Assembly (NCBI GenBank): GCA_002914805.1
Contig: JXTB01000581.1
Span: 21,819 to 85,818 of the forward strand
Length of the DNA stretch: 64,000 nt
Origin: Parasponia andersonii
Taxonomy: Eukaryota; Streptophyta; Magnoliopsida; Rosales; Cannabaceae
Direction of reading: 5' to 3'
Position 1 is the first letter of the stretch. Each line of letters opens with the position of its first letter. A program made the position numbers and the translations under genes. The notes under the pieces were generated by a model, which was not told the DNA's origin, did no database searches, and worked only from the letters and a program-made list of their open reading frames with translations. Shown here one piece after another: positions 46,201 to 58,214 of this stretch.

Positions 46201-48111
46201 GTGGACCTCTGCTAGTATCATGGAAATCTATCTGTGTTCAATGAAATACATTATTAGTAGTGACATACATAGAGGCCATCATGGCTAAAACAAAATGCTG
46301 AATTAAAATGTGCAATGTGGAGAGAGAGAGAGTATTGGAAAGTGAAAATCGTGTGTTACCTCTATATGGGAGTATCCATCGTGTTCCATTGTTGTTATAC
46401 TTCCTAACATGTTGTAGCACAAAAATCGCCTTTTTCCAAGCTGCATAGGAGTAGCACCTGGCTGAAAGGCCTCCTGCATTTTTAGCCTAGAAGATGTCCC
46501 TTTGCTTCTTTGTACCTCATTTGCATCTTCTTTGCTAGCCTTGTGCATATGGTGTGGCTTTTTACAAGATTCAACTTTCAGAGACAAACTCAACTCCTCA
46601 AAACCATCCTCCTCAAAATCATTCTCATATGCAGACTGCTTTCTTTGTCTTTTCCTGCTAGGTGGTTCAGATTCCCCAAGGCTATCTTCACCAAGATCAC
46701 TTAAACTACCTGAGACACTAGGCTGTTGATCCTCTTCCTCAAAGAATAGAAGCCCATTGCTATTCTTTGTATGTAAATTAGGAATATCTTCGGTGGGAGA
46801 TTTCATAGAAGACGGAACGACCGATTCCCAGACACCATACTTGCCCATAACATCAATTACAGCCAGTGCATTACCTGTTGGCTTCCAAGCCAAACAACAA
46901 ATTCTCACATCAAATTTCTGCCTATCAATGTCCTGCTTTTTGTCAACATCCCATACAAGAACCTGCTTATCTAGACCTGCAGTAGCCATGTATTTACCAT
47001 TAGGCGACCAAGCCAAGAAGCAAATAGGCTGTGTGTGATCACCTCTTAATGAAAATAGTTTCTCAGCTGTGTCTCTATCATACATCACCACATCATTTCT
47101 TAACCCCGGAACAGCTAAGGTCTCCCCATCAGGACTCCAGCTAAGTACGTTCATAACAGAAAGGTCTAAACCAAGGTCAGGGGCAATGCCTTTAAGGGTA
47201 TGAAGGGTACTTCCGGATTGAAGTTCCCAATATATGAGGGTGCCATTTGAATCAATAGAAGCTAAGTATTCACTATTGGGGTCAAAACCTAAGCCAGTTA
47301 TAAGTCCTTTATGCCCTTTGAGAACTCTAGCAATTGAACCGTCTACAGTATTGATAAGCTTAATTCCCTCGTCGTCCCCAGCAGCTGCCAACAAGGTCCC
47401 TGATTTATTAAATGCCAGGACCCTTATTGGCAGCGTGAATCGGGTTACGTTAGTCTCAAACTCCCCACCTGCTCATAATCAAATTTGAAAAGAAATAAAA
47501 TCAAAAAGGGTTACCAGCGATTTGCAAGTCCTTTTTTCCCCCCAACAAAATAAAATAAAAATAAAAATAAACAGTAGCTCAATCTTAAAATATAATCAGA
47601 AGAGTCCGAACCCAAAATCGAAAAATGGTAATTTCAACAATCCAAGCACAAAATCCCACCATAGTTTTAACAATTGGCAAGTCCTTCTTTTTAAGTAGCT
47701 AAATCTAAAAATTGAATCAGAAGAGTGAGAACCCACAAATCAAACAGGGTAATTTCAACCATCCGAGCCCGAAAACCAATTATAGTAAAATAAATTGATT
47801 CAATCAAAAAAAAAAAAAAAAAGAAACTTACTAGGAAACTTGTAGAGCTTGACGGAGTGATCGATGGAACCAGAAGCAAGGCAGGTGGAGTTGGGGCTGA
47901 GAGCGATGGCGGTAACGCCATCGCGGTGGTGGCGGAGGAGCTTGGGAGGAGCGGAAGGAAGGAGAGGGTTGTGGATGGAGACGGTTGGGTCGGAAGAGGA
48001 GGCGGTGACGAGGTGCTGGGCCTGCTGGTCCCACACCACGGAGCAGAACGAAGGACACCCATTGGTGGGAGCTTTGTGGGCTTCTCTCAGCTTCACCGAT
48101 CGGACTTTCAT
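43249..48111 (-). CDS. Ctf4/AND-1/WDHD1 replication factor (plant EOL1-type), complete
   Basis: Ctf4 is a homotrimeric hub of the replisome that links the CMG helicase to DNA polymerase alpha and other clients; the Arabidopsis homologue EOL1 also works with LHP1 in Polycomb inheritance. Twelve exons with matching phases: 48111-47832, 47468-46360, 46231-46055, 45887-45774, 45479-45375, 45071-44937, 44848-44793, 44682-44580, 44510-44394, 44167-44041, 43948-43818, 43707-43249. They sum to 2913 bases, 970 residues. Residues 1-310 are WD40 repeats (SVVWDQQAQHLVTASSSD, VNVLSWSPDGETLAVPG-like blades, VLVWDV, YGVWES). Residues 365-370 (RKRQRK) are a probable nuclear signal after an acidic linker. About 430-720 is the SepB trimerisation domain (FGFTMASLNEKG, WANNSE, KHVLSLDGPVV, LTWFGFSDEGQL). 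A helical region follows (ATELVKLLSLEKSVRGAIKL). The Lys-rich tail ends in two NPF motifs; no HMG box is seen, unlike animals. Confidence 0.93.
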
Positions 48112-48247
48112 GGCTGCCGAGGACTTGGGTTGTGTAGTAGATCTATAGAGACTGGGTTTGGAGGTGTTTTTCGGCCATTTTTTCTATTATCTTTTTCCTT
48201 GTATAAAGAAACATGTGAATTTCGAACCTTTTTTAGGTTTCGAGGGA

Positions 48248-48259
48248 TTTGGCGGGAAA
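48248..48259 (-). promoter_or_regulatory. E2F binding site of the Ctf4 gene
   Basis: TTTGGCGGGAAA (minus strand TTTCCCGCCAAA) is a near-perfect E2F/DP consensus, 137 bases upstream of the start codon. Plant replication genes are commonly driven in S phase by such sites, which fits the product. Confidence 0.8.
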
Positions 48260-48272
48260 ATGGGGTTTCGGA

Positions 48273-48280
48273 TTTGGCGG
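48273..48280 (-). promoter_or_regulatory. Second, partial E2F-like site
   Basis: TTTGGCGG, matching half of the consensus and lying 13 bases upstream of the canonical site. Paired E2F sites are common in replication-gene promoters. Confidence 0.5.
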
Positions 48281-49790
48281 TTGGAAGTCTTTTGAGGGGG
48301 AGTTTATTTACCAAAGACAAAGAGGCCGTCTGACTGGGACGAACTGCGTGGTTGGGCTTTAGCAAACTGGGCTTAACCGACAGAGGGAAAGAGAAGAGGA
48401 CATGGGACTAACTTGGGCCGAAATAACTTTTTCTGCATTTGTTTTCAAAAATTACATTTTTAAAAGTATTAAGGAAATCTTGACCATGAAAAAGTTTTAA
48501 ATAACAATTTTTTTTATGGTCAAGAAATATTTGACCTAAGATCAAAAAGTCATTGATATTATTAAAAATATTATTTTTAGAAAAATATACAAAAAAAAAT
48601 TATTTTGGCCCAAATTAGTTCTATCCATATCATTTTCTCTAAAGAGAAATCGGCGTAGATAGTAGTAATAAGAAGAAGCAGGACTAAAATGACTTTTCGA
48701 TAAATGTTTTGAAAAATGATTTTTCTATGATCTTAGAGTGTTATGTCACATAATTTATGATAAGTTGGCTCTAAAAAAATTATAATTTTATAGTTACTTA
48801 AATAGTGACACCTATCACAAAAATACTATGATACTCCTAAAACAAGTTATTTTAATCAAAAATACTTATAACCAAGTCCATTTCCGAGGAAATTAGACCC
48901 TAGTTTTTCATGGAACTAAGTTTTTACCCTCAACAATATTTTTTTTAATTATTGTTTTAGGTTTTATAACAATTTTTATTTTAAAGTTCTAAATTTGTCC
49001 ATAATTTTTTCTTACTTGATGAGAATTATCTACTGACTGGTTAAGTTTTGTCAATTGACTAGTTGAGTTTTTTTTTTACTAGTTAAGGTAAATAAGGTTT
49101 ATCAAGTGACTATTTTAGGTTTAAAACCATAATAAAGGTAATTTTGGTATTTTTAAAAAAAAAAGAAAAAGATATACTCCAAATATATTGGGCTAGCTAC
49201 TATAGGACAAAATTTTGGATTCTAAAACTGCTATTTATAAAGAAGCTCCACAAAATTAGGGTGATATTTTCATAACTAACAAATTATAAAGAGATAATTG
49301 TGTTTCTTAGCTTATTTTAATTTCAAAAAATTGAGAATAATCTTGACTAAAACTAAACCATCATTAAAATCATAGGAAAAAAAAAAGCTAAAATTAGATT
49401 TCATACATAAAAAAGATAACAAACTGATAACTAAAAGAATAACCTTTAAAAAAAAAAAGAAGAAAAAAACAAAAAAAAAACTTGGGACCAAAGATAGCTC
49501 TGAACCTAATTTTCATGAAATTATTACAGCTAGAGTCAAGTTTGATTAGGAATTGCAGCTGGCATGATATGGGTCATATATTGCCTATTCCACTATCTTA
49601 CCGATCGAAAAGAATTATGTCTTACCCTATTCATATTTCTATTCATGTTTCTTCTCATGGCTAGTAGGTACAGGTATAGAGTATTACGGGTAACCTATTT
49701 ACCTATTAAAAATACAAGAGGAGTGCTACGCACAGTTCCTATCTCATACTCTTATTCAGAGGCTAGTGTAAAAGACTGGCATGTAATCCA
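48281..49790. other. Intergenic DNA
   Basis: The first 150 bases are the distal Ctf4 promoter. Beyond that it is AT-rich with no gene. 49480-49790 is open in two frames but resembles no known protein; it directly precedes the truncated LTR. Confidence 0.55.
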
Positions 49791-50068
49791 TACTCACCTT
49801 GGACTTGTAATAATATTTACGGCTCATACTTTGGATTTAGCCTGTATTATCTATAATGCCCACTGGTGATAATGATATGAGGTATATTTATGTTTTATTA
49901 CTATTATTAACAGTTTATATCTAGTGGTGATCACAAATTGTGGGAATTTAAAATTTGAACTATTTTTGTAAACTAGTTGTCGTCTTTTTATTATTTTCTA
50001 AAATATATTATAAATTTTCACTTGTGAAATTCTTTTTCTACTACTGACTCGAGAATTGGATCGTGATA
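49791..50068 (+). repeat. Truncated 5' LTR of the plus-strand chromovirus
   Basis: Aligns with 56534-56810, from ACTCACCTTGGACTTGTAA to TCGTGATA / TTGTGATA. The remaining 1.6 kb of the LTR is missing on the left. Confidence 0.88.
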
Positions 50069-50077
50069 GAAGATTTT

Positions 50078-50089
50078 TGGTATCAGAGC
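50078..50089 (+). other. Primer-binding site (initiator tRNA-Met type)
   Basis: TGGTATCAGAGC, the usual complement of the 3' end of plant initiator methionine tRNA, nine bases after the LTR end. Confidence 0.9.
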
Positions 50090-50211
50090 AGAGGTTTAAT
50101 TACCTCGGATGTGATACCATTATACTAGATTGTGACTTCTTTTTTTTTTTTCAAAGTAATTGCATCACTATCTCGCTAACACTTTGGCATATGAATACAG
50201 AACTATAATGC

Positions 50212-51410
50212 CTCCAAGGAGAAGAATACCGAGGCAAAAGCCTAGGGCTGAAACACCTCTACCACAACAGCAAGCCCCTGACACTCTGGCCGACTTATAT
50301 AATGCTTTACGAGCATTATCGGGTCTAAAGCTCGTTAGGCTAGTTTCTTTAAGGACTTTATGAAGCTCAATCCACCATCATTCGATGGGAGACCTGATCC
50401 CACCTCAACTGAGAGATGGCTTAGAGATGTCAAGAGGACCTTCACAACTATTGGGATGCTAGCAGAGTTCCAAGTAATATTTGCCACTTATAAGCTGTCT
50501 GATGGAGCTATTAATTGGTGGAAGACAGTCAAGTTGACCCAGGACGTGACTGACATGACTTAGGATGCCTTTGAGGAATTATTCAGGAGTTATTATGCTA
50601 ATGCTAGTCATAGAACTGCTACGATTAGAGAGTATGAACGGCTCAAGCAGGGTGACATGACAATGAATGAGTATTATGTGCAGTTTATGGAGTTAGCACA
50701 ATATGCTTATGCACCCGGGATGGACCCTACCCTCCAGATTGTCAAGTTCATAGAGGCTTTGAGACCAGCCATCTTAGAAAAGGTTGTGACCTAAACCTTT
50801 AGCAATCTGGTTGACTTAGTTGCTGTAGCCCAAAAAGCTGAGGCTTTTCTTAATGATCGGTCAGCAACGAGAGATCATTCAAGAAACAAGGGCAACGAGA
50901 GGAAAATGAACAAGAAGAGCCAAGGGCAATAGCAAGGGCAAAACTCTCAGAATAGTGGGAGTAGTAACAATAGTGGCTCTTCAGGAAAAAGTCACTATGG
51001 ACCTTATGGATGCTTTAATTGTGGACAGCAAGGCCACCAGAAGAAAGCTTGCCCCTACCGTCAATAGGGATCTTCATTGTCTCAAGGAGGATCACAGGGA
51101 AGTCAGAGTGCCTCAGTTCCTTTTCAGGGCAGTCAGACGAGGCCAGTGCAATCTCATACCCAGTCTCAGGTATTCACTTCCACTTCTTATCAGTAGTCTT
51201 ATGGTTCTCAATACCAGCATCAGTATAGACCATAAAGTTCAGGTTATAACCAAGGCTATACTCAGAATTTCCAGACTCCACAAAGTTCTGGAAACCAAGG
51301 AGGGCGTAGATATACCAGTACTGGTCCAGGAACTAGTAACAGTCGCCCAGGTCAAGGAAGAGAAAACAAGGGAAAAGGAAAAGCGTCTGGTCAAGCCTAT
51401 GCGGTTGGAG
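50212..51410 (+). pseudogene. Chromovirus gag region
   Basis: Opens MPPRRRIPRQKPRAE. The retro-gag core includes PPSFDGRPDPTSTERWLRD and FEELFRSYYANASHR. A CCHC zinc knuckle (CFNCGQQGHQKKAC) lies at 51009-51053, followed by a Gln/Ser/Gly-rich linker. Part of the broken element. Confidence 0.85.
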
Positions 51411-51457
51411 AGGTAGATAAAACTCAGGACCACACTGACAGAGGTGTTGTTGATGGT

Positions 51458-54400
51458 ATGATTCTTATTTCTCATTCTTGGGCTCATGTCTTATTTAATA
51501 CCGGTGCTTCCCATTCTTTCATCTCCATGTTGTTTGCTCAAATGTTGGGATTGGAATGTTCTTTGTTGGACCATGTATTGACTTTGGGAACACTTATAGG
51601 TGGAGTTACCGATGTTTCTACTATCTGTCATGGTTGTCTTGTTGTGATTGATGATAGGAAGCTACTAGCAGATTTAGATGTGTTACCTTTGCAACAATTT
51701 GATATGATTCTCGGTATGGATTGGCTATCCAAGTACCGAGCAACTGTTGACTATTTCAACAAGAAAGTGACTCTCTTCCAATGAATGGGCATCCTGTTAT
51801 TTACCAAGCTCACTTAAATCCTTTGAAATCGAGTCCTATTCTGAAAGCATGCATAGGTGGAAGGAAGAAGCTAGAGTGCTATGGGAATTTATTTACTATC
51901 GATGGTGAGATGGCAACAGCCGATCAGTACCCTTGGATATCAGTGGTTAGCGAGTTTCCAGATATTTTTTCCGAGGAATTACTGGGGCTACCACCTGACA
52001 AGGAGATCGAATTCTGCATTGATTTGATTCCCGGGGCTCAGTCAGCTTCTATTCCAGCCTATCGCATGGCTCCAACAAAAATGACTGAGTTAAGAAGTCA
52101 GCTGGATGATCTTTTATCAAAGGGATTCATTAGGAGTAGTACCTCTCCATGGGGTGCTCCTATCCTATTTGCCAAGAAAGCTGATGGAACGTTTAAGCTC
52201 TATGTGGATTACAGAAAACTGAATCAGCTAACAGTCTAGCACAAATATCCTTTGCCAAGAATTGATGAACTATTTGATCAACTAGGTGAATCAAGATTCT
52301 TTTCCAAGATTGATCTCCGATATGGTTATCATCAGTTGAAGATCAGGGAGGAAGACATACCGAAAACTGTATTCAGGACTCGTTATGGCCACTTTGAGTT
52401 CCTAGTTATACCATTTGATCTGACTAATGCTCCAGCAGCATTCATGGACCTTATGAACAGAATTTGCAGACTTTATTTTGATCGATTTGTGGTTCTCTTC
52501 ATCGATGATATCTTGACCTATTCTAAAACTTGAGAAGGACATGCTAAGCACTTGAGAATTGTGCTTAAGACCTTGAGGAATCACCAACTTTATGCCAAGA
52601 GATCCAAGTGTGACTTCTGGATGACGGAAGTGAAATTCTAAGGACATGCTATATCTCATGAAGGAATTTATGTTGACCCTTCCAAGATATAATCTGTTCT
52701 AGTATGGGAAAGACCAAAGAATGTAACTGAGATAAGAAGTTTTCTTGGTCTAGCAGATTATTACCGCCGCTTTGTTGAGAATTTCTCTAAGAATTGCAAT
52801 GCCTTTGACAAAGTTGACGAGGAAGAATGTCAAGTTTGTATGGGATGATTATTGTGAAGTAGCTTTCATGGAATTGAAGAGGAGATTAATAACTGCACCT
52901 ATTCTTACTGTTCATAACAATAATAAACCTTATGTGGTGTATACCGATGCTTCTGGTTCAGGATTGGGATGTGTCTTAATGCAGAATGGCAAGGTAGTAG
53001 CTTATACTTTCCATCAGTTGAAGCCATATGAGAAGAATTACCCCACTCATGATCTAGAGTTAGCAGCTGTGATCTTTGCTCTTAAGATATGGAGATACTA
53101 TTTGTATGGTGTGAAGTTTGAGATTTATTCTGACCATAAGAGTTTGAAGTATCTATTCACTTAATGAGACTTGAACTTAAGACAGAGAAGATGGGTTGAG
53201 TATATGGAGGACTATGACTTCGAACTTCAGTATCATCCTGGAAAAGCTAATGTTATAGCTGATGCTTTGAGTAAAAAGTCTCATTGCATGTTTGCTTCGT
53301 TGATACTAGAAGATTGGAAGAATTCGGTTACCATTGGTAACTATAACTTGGAGTATAGCGAAAATGAGAAAACTGCTTGTATTAGTAACATTGTGGCTAC
53401 ACCATCACTCCTCCAGATAGCACAGCAAAGTTAATGGCAAGATAAAGAATTGAGAGCGGTCTGGAACCAACTTCAGAATAGTGAGCAGTTAGATGGTTGG
53501 AGTACCAATAAAGAAGGGTTTGTGCTTTTCAATGGAAGGCTAGCTGTAGCCAATGACCCTCATCTTAGAGAAACTATTCTGACTAAGGCTCACAAGTCTA
53601 AGTTCATAGTACATCCTGGTAGCATTAAAATGTACCATGATTTAAAGAGGCAGTACTGGTGGAAAGATATGAAACGAGAGGTAGCTACTTTTGTGGCTAA
53701 GTGTATAACTTGTCAGCAAGTCAAGGTAGAACACCAGAGGCCAGCTGGACTACTTTAGCCTTTACCTATTCCGGAATGGAAATGGGATAAAATCACCATG
53801 GATTTTGTGACAGGCCTACCAAAGACTCAAAGAAAGAATGACGCTATTTGGGTGATAGTTGATCGGATGACAAAGACCGCATACTTCATACCGATCAGGA
53901 TTGACTTTTCACTCTCCTGACTTAGTCGTCTTTATATGGATAATATTATTCGCTTACATGGGGTACCATCAAGCATAGTTTCTGACAGAAATCCAAGATT
54001 TACATCAAAGTTCTAGAGAGCTTTGGGAACAGAACTGAATCTTAGTACAACTCATCATCTTCAGACAGATGGCTAATCTGATAGGACTATGCAGATCCTA
54101 GAGGACATGCTTCGTTCATGTATACTAGATTTTGGTGGAAGTTGGGATGATCACCTGTCATTGGTGGAGTTTGCCTACAACAACAGCTACCAAACTAGTC
54201 TTGGTATGGCTCCATCTGTGGTACTATATGGAAGACCCTACAGATCACCCTTGTGTTGGTCTGATACAAAGGAGCGTGTTACTCTTGGGCCTGAGCTAGT
54301 ATAAGAGACTATCGAGAAGGTTAACAAGATCAGAGAAAGACTCAAGGTTATTCAAAGTTGCCAGAAATGCAATGCTGACACCTTAAGACATGAGGTAGAG

Positions 54401-54844
54401 TTTGACATTGGTGACAGAGTATTCTTGAAGGTTACGCCAATGCATAGAGTCATAAGATTTGGAGTTAAAGGGAAGTTAGCTCCAAGGTATATTGGGCCAT
54501 TCGAAATTACTAAAAGAATTGGACCTGTTGCTCATCATCTGGATCTACCACCGCAGTTGGGTCGAGTACATAATGTATTCCATGTTTCAATGCTCAGGAA
54601 GTACATACCTGACATGTCTCACCTGGTCCAATATGTAGAAGTACCTATCCAAGAGAATGTGACTTATGAAGAGCAACCAGTTCGAATACTGGGGAGAGAA
54701 CTCAAGGTGCTTCGCAATAGAGAGATACTGCTTGTCAAAGTTCTTTGGGAATATCATAAGAAAGAAGAAGTAACTTGGGAACTTGAGGCCGAGATATATG
54801 AAAAGTATCCTCATTTGTTTAACTTTCAACTTGAGGTTGTACTT
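51458..54844 (+). pseudogene. Chromovirus pol region (PR, RT, RH, INT, chromodomain)
   Basis: Protease about 51480-51780 (ASHSFIS, DMILGMDWL). Reverse transcriptase 51950-52720 ([41 protein letters not shown]). RNase H 52860-53300 ([31 protein letters not shown]). Integrase 53560-54320 (zinc-finger IKMYHDLKRQYWW, CITCQQVKVEHQ; FAYNNSYQTSLGMAP). The C-terminal GPFEI and VHNVFHVSML motifs lead to a chromodomain (LWEYHKKEEVTWELE) near 54700-54830. These parts are in the normal Ty3 order. Confidence 0.88.
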
Positions 54845-54885
54845 TAATTTATGTCTTGTACTTTGAATTTCGGGACGAAATTCCT

Positions 54886-54900
54886 GTAAGGAGGGGAGAA
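54886..54900 (+). other. Polypurine tract
   Basis: GTAAGGAGGGGAGAA directly before the 3' LTR start TGTAAAATC. The same tract is found in the minus-strand relative at 60421-60436. Confidence 0.88.
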
Positions 54901-56810
54901 TGTAAAATCTTGTTTTTTAAGAGGGCAAAAGAGTCTTTAGACCAAATTTAAAAAAAAAAATCAGATCTTCTTTTTTTTCACTCTCTCTCACCCGCTCATC
55001 CCCCCTCACGGTTTCTCTCTCCCGTTCTCTCTCCCTCAGTCATCTCTCTCTCTTTCTCTCTTCTGCCGTTCTCTCTCTCTTTGGAGTGCCCACCACTGCA
55101 CGAGACGAGCGCGCCACCCAGCCAGAGCTCCGAGACGCCGGACCGCTGCATTGCCGCGGGAGGGAGCGAAGCTCTGCCGTGGTTCCGCCGCTCGTCGGCG
55201 TGAATTCCAGCGACAAAAAGCCGCAAAACTAGTGGCGATCAAATCCTCTCGTCATGGGCTTTCTCCAGGTATATATATCACGATCCCATTTTGTCCGGAT
55301 TAAAAATCGCCATTTTTGCATAATTTTGAGCTCGAGTTCGACTTTTGATACGACCGTCAGAATTCGTTTTTGTTGTTATTTTTGAAATGTACCCGGAAAA
55401 TGGTGAAGTTTGATATATATATTGACTATATTTGGTGATCGGCATGAAAAACTATATCTAACGGCTTAGATTTTGTCTCGTTTTGTATGACACCAGTCCG
55501 GTGTCGGCCTGGACCCGAACTGGTCGAATCATATGTCTAATCTAGCTATTTTAGGTGTTAGGAGTTCAGTAAAGAGATTTGTTTGTCAATTCGAAGCTCC
55601 GTTGAAAAGTTAATTTTTCACAAGTGAGCGATCGAGGGCTTGGAATTGGTTCCCGACCCTCCAAACGATCGTTCAATGGCATCTTGAGGACCCATTAGCG
55701 TGATATCACTATTCTAGTGAGGTAAGGGTTCAATTACCAAGTTTTATACTTATTTTGATTTAGAATGTGCATTATGACCTATTTCTTGAAAATATCAATT
55801 TTTATGGAATTCAATGGTTTGATTAGATATTTGATAAATTTGTGAACTGTTGAGATATATTGGATTGTTCTGAGATTGGATTGTATGGTTTTTATGCAGG
55901 TTTAAAATTTTAGTTTTGGGAAAATACAGTCGTTATACTGTCCGATTTTCTGTAAATCCCAGAATAATACCAAATGAGTATTAAAGCATGATTTCTTAAA
56001 ATACTTGATGCATGGTTATTACACACTCTATGATATATTGCACCTACCATAGGATCACGTACTTGAGTTCCATTTTAGTATCATAGTATTTAGATCGCTG
56101 GCGAGTTGCTGCAGCACTAGGTGAGAGACCTAGGCCCCTGCGCAGGATTTGCTGACACACTTCCGGGTAGTGTCAAGATGTTGGGCACCTCTATTACAGA
56201 GGTATCACAAGACCGTGATGGAAGAATAAGAGCTCATGTATATACTTGTACTAGGTTGATTTATGATTTTTACAATGATGAACATGATTGTGTATGATTT
56301 TGATTTCTTTGCAAACTTATTTTATAAATGGATTTTGGAAAGGTGCTAACCATGCAGGTTTGAAAAGTTGCATTCATATCAAAAAGGGTAATTAAAATTC
56401 CTACTGAGCATGCAAATGCTCACCTCCTTTTTATTCCCTTCTCAAGTGGTTTACAGTGCGCCTTGGGCAACTCCGGGACGGAGTAATCCAAGAAGAAGTT
56501 TACCCAAAATTTGTGGTTAGTAATTACTTAGATACTCACCTTGGACTTGTAAGAATATTTAAGACTTATACTTTGGATTTAGCCTGTATTATCTATGATG
56601 CCCACTGGTGATGACGATGTGATGCATATTTATGTTTTATTACTATTATTAACAGTTTATGTCTATTGGTGATCACAAACTGTAAAAATTTAAAATTTGA
56701 ATTATTTTTGTAAACTAGTTGTCGTCTTTTTATTATTTTCTAAAATAAATTATAAATTTTCATTTGTGAAATTCCTTTTCTGCCACTGACCTGGGAATTG
56801 GGTTGTGATA
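54901..56810 (+). repeat. 3' LTR of the plus-strand chromovirus
   Basis: 1910 bases, TGTAAAATC to TTGTGATA. It holds a CT-rich tract (54970-55090) and a GC-rich block (55090-55260), then AT-rich sequence. Homologous to 58215-60420 and to the solo LTR at 16265-18428. Confidence 0.88.
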
Positions 56811-57829
56811 TCTTCCATTTGTATTTAAACAACTATAGAATATTAGTTTATCCTATTATTTAAAAGGTTCAATATACTATCTAAACTTGTAACGTGATTT
56901 TATATCATTATAATTGGCTAGGACTCTTTCACTATAAATAGGAATTCTTAGTAACATATTTAATGAATTCACTTTTACACTTATTTATAAACTCTATTGC
57001 AGTAATTATATAACTATCTCTCTTTATAATAAAATTATAGTAGATGTATGGCATTTTTTTAGGGTTGAACCATCATATACTTGGTATTTATTTTACTTTT
57101 TTGAATTGTTTTACATCTTTTGGTTGGCTACCAATCTTGAATCTGATATGTTTTCTAGTTGAAAAAACCTTCATCAATAACATATACTAGAAATAGGGCT
57201 ATTCCAACATTCTTTCATTAAAATTCTCTATGGAAAATTGGACAACTGTTGACTCTGAAATAGCCAATAAAGAAGTGTAAGTGATGGCTACAAATGCTAC
57301 ACAATGACATGACCAAGATATCATCCTAACCATTGATGCTACACAATAATGGGATCAGACAATCCCTCGTAAAGCCATTAATGCCAATCAGCTACTATAA
57401 AGAGTAGCACCTTATGCTAAGCCTGACAACAATGCAACCCCTAACATGGGAGTTATTGATCAAGCACCATCAAGCCATGTACTCAATAAGCAAATTACCA
57501 CTACTTCGTGAAATCTTCTAGAAATGGTAGCTACATTTTAACACATCATCACTACCGTCTAGCTAGTATTATTTCTTAATGGTAGTTTATGCAACCGAAA
57601 CACATGCATCACACAATAAAAGCAAATTAAACGATTTCAAAGGGATGACCATTGACCAATGGATAGGAACTTCTCCACCCAAATCTGAAGCTTGGGACTT
57701 AAAGCAAAATAGTGTCATACCAATTGCAAGCTTTGAGATAGTCGTGCTCTACCCGATGAGAATTTTAGAACCAGACTATCTCATAGCTAGAATCTTGAGA
57801 TATACTTGCTATAAAGAATTAAGATAGAT
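56811..57829. other. Unclassified, probably transposon-derived DNA
   Basis: Contains a CTATAAATAG TATA-like box at 56932-56941, reminiscent of a Copia LTR promoter, but no matching second LTR was found. The open frame at 57579-57827 has no recognised domain. Confidence 0.4.
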
Positions 57830-58214
57830 AAGAGATGGTTTAATAGCTTAGCCAATACTTCATTGATATGAAGAAAATATGAGAGATTGTCAAGATCTTT
57901 AATGGAGAAAGTTTTGGCCATCTTAGTGATGAAGGTCTCCAAAAGAGCATCATTGTTTCTTGTGATGATGAGATCATCTATATAGACAAACAAGTAAATC
58001 ATGATACCAACATTGTTATATATAAAAAGAGATGTTTTGGCATGAGAACTAACAAAACTAGAGGTCAATCAAAATTGGCATAATTCCTAATACCAAGCTC
58101 GTGGAGCCTACTTAAGACCACAAAGAGCTTTTCGAAGACGACAAACATGTGTTAGGAATTGATTATCAATAAAACTTGGTGGTTCGACCATGTACACATC
58201 ATCCAACAAGTGAT
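57830..58214 (-). mobile_element. Copia-type (Ty1) reverse-transcriptase fragment
   Basis: Minus-strand phrases VYMVEPPSFIDNQFLTHVC, RLRKALCGLK, IYLFVYIDDLIITRNN and FSIKDLDNLSYFL match Copia reverse transcriptase in the right order. It stops exactly where the chromovirus LTR begins at 58215, so the chromovirus inserted into it. Only a fragment remains; it carries several breaks and is older than its neighbour. Confidence 0.85.

Larger units (their letters stand above)
49791..56810 (+). mobile_element. Tekay/Del-type chromovirus (Ty3), broken
   Basis: About 7.0 kb, plus strand. Parts in order: truncated 5' LTR (49791-50068), primer-binding site (50078-50089), gag with a CCHC knuckle, protease, reverse transcriptase, RNase H, integrase, C-terminal chromodomain, polypurine tract (54886-54900), full 3' LTR (54901-56810). 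The chromodomain and the pol phrases place it in the Tekay/Del clade of chromoviruses. The reading frames carry roughly ten or more breaks. The shared 278 bases of the two LTRs differ by about 10% by eye, so the insertion is old, probably several million years. Only the right part of the 5' LTR is present, so the left end has been lost. Confidence 0.9.

Noticed and set aside
49482-49869. Two overlapping plus-strand frames before the chromovirus
   Set aside because: They run into LTR sequence after 49791 and have no recognisable domain. I considered an organelle-derived insert but saw no matching gene words.
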